Below, one piece after another: positions 6,236 to 6,236 of a stretch of 6,236 nucleotides of DNA. The stretch comes from Propionibacterium sp. (GTDB taxonomy: Bacteria > Actinomycetota > Actinomycetes > Actinomycetales > Actinomycetaceae). A program made the translations under genes and the position numbers. Position 1 is the stretch's first letter. Every line of letters begins with the position of its first letter. The stretch lies in the NCBI GenBank assembly GCA_030460725.1, contig JAKECL010000130.1, forward strand, positions 1 through 6,236, in the 5' to 3' direction. The notes below the pieces were generated by a model that was given only the letters and a program-made list of their open reading frames with translations, was not told the DNA's origin and searched no databases.

Positions 6236-6236
6236 G

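Noticed and set aside
1..6236. tRNA, rRNA, CRISPR arrays, insertion sequences or riboswitches
   Set aside because: No repeat-spacer pattern, transposase, terminal inverted repeats or recognisable structured RNA was seen on either strand; the non-coding space is only about 400 bases in total.

Overview
The window is a high-GC stretch (GC-rich third codon positions throughout), most likely from an actinobacterium, although the sequence alone does not fix the genus. Every supported gene lies on the minus strand, so the window reads biologically from right to left. It looks like part of a surface-polysaccharide locus that makes, activates and transfers a nonulosonic acid (a sialic, legionaminic or pseudaminic-type nine-carbon sugar).

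Region by region in the direction of transcription: (1) 6235-6110 holds the last 41 codons of an unrecognised protein that runs in from outside the window. (2) 6018-4426 encodes a 530-residue membrane polyprenyl-phosphate glycosyl-1-phosphate transferase, the enzyme that normally starts lipid-linked repeat-unit assembly. Its 5' end is ambiguous: two out-of-frame starts each have a Shine-Dalgarno-like sequence, and a run of six G separates the two frames. (3) 4425-4142 is a 284-base gap containing a perfect 7-bp hairpin, a short palindrome over a TTGACA hexamer, and what appears to be the first 12 codons of a deleted NAD-dependent sugar epimerase/dehydratase gene, now fused in frame to the gene below. 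(4) 4141-3443 encodes a CMP-nonulosonate synthetase (NeuA family). (5) 3446-1182 encodes a 754-residue multidomain nonulosonate synthase with the order CBS pair, NeuB TIM barrel, SAF/antifreeze-like domain, and a second TIM barrel of the sugar-isomerase/AP-endonuclease-2 type. (6) From 1180 to the left edge runs a GT4 glycosyltransferase whose frame continues into what looks like the start of a GT2 glycosyltransferase, so it is probably a two-headed transferase cut by the window edge.

The neuA, neuB and glycosyltransferase genes are tightly packed (4-base ATGA overlap, then a 1-base gap) and are almost certainly co-transcribed and translationally coupled. The inferred logic is: condense a six-carbon amino sugar with phosphoenolpyruvate (synthase), activate the product with CTP (NeuA), then build it into a glycan on a lipid carrier primed by the membrane phosphotransferase and extended by the fused glycosyltransferase. 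No UDP-GlcNAc 2-epimerase or legionaminic/pseudaminic precursor gene is visible, so which nonulosonate is made cannot be decided here. The most interesting points are the four-part synthase with its uncharacterised C-terminal isomerase-like barrel and altered key residues, the epimerase deletion scar fused to neuA, the G6 frame ambiguity in the priming transferase, and the GT4-GT2 fusion.
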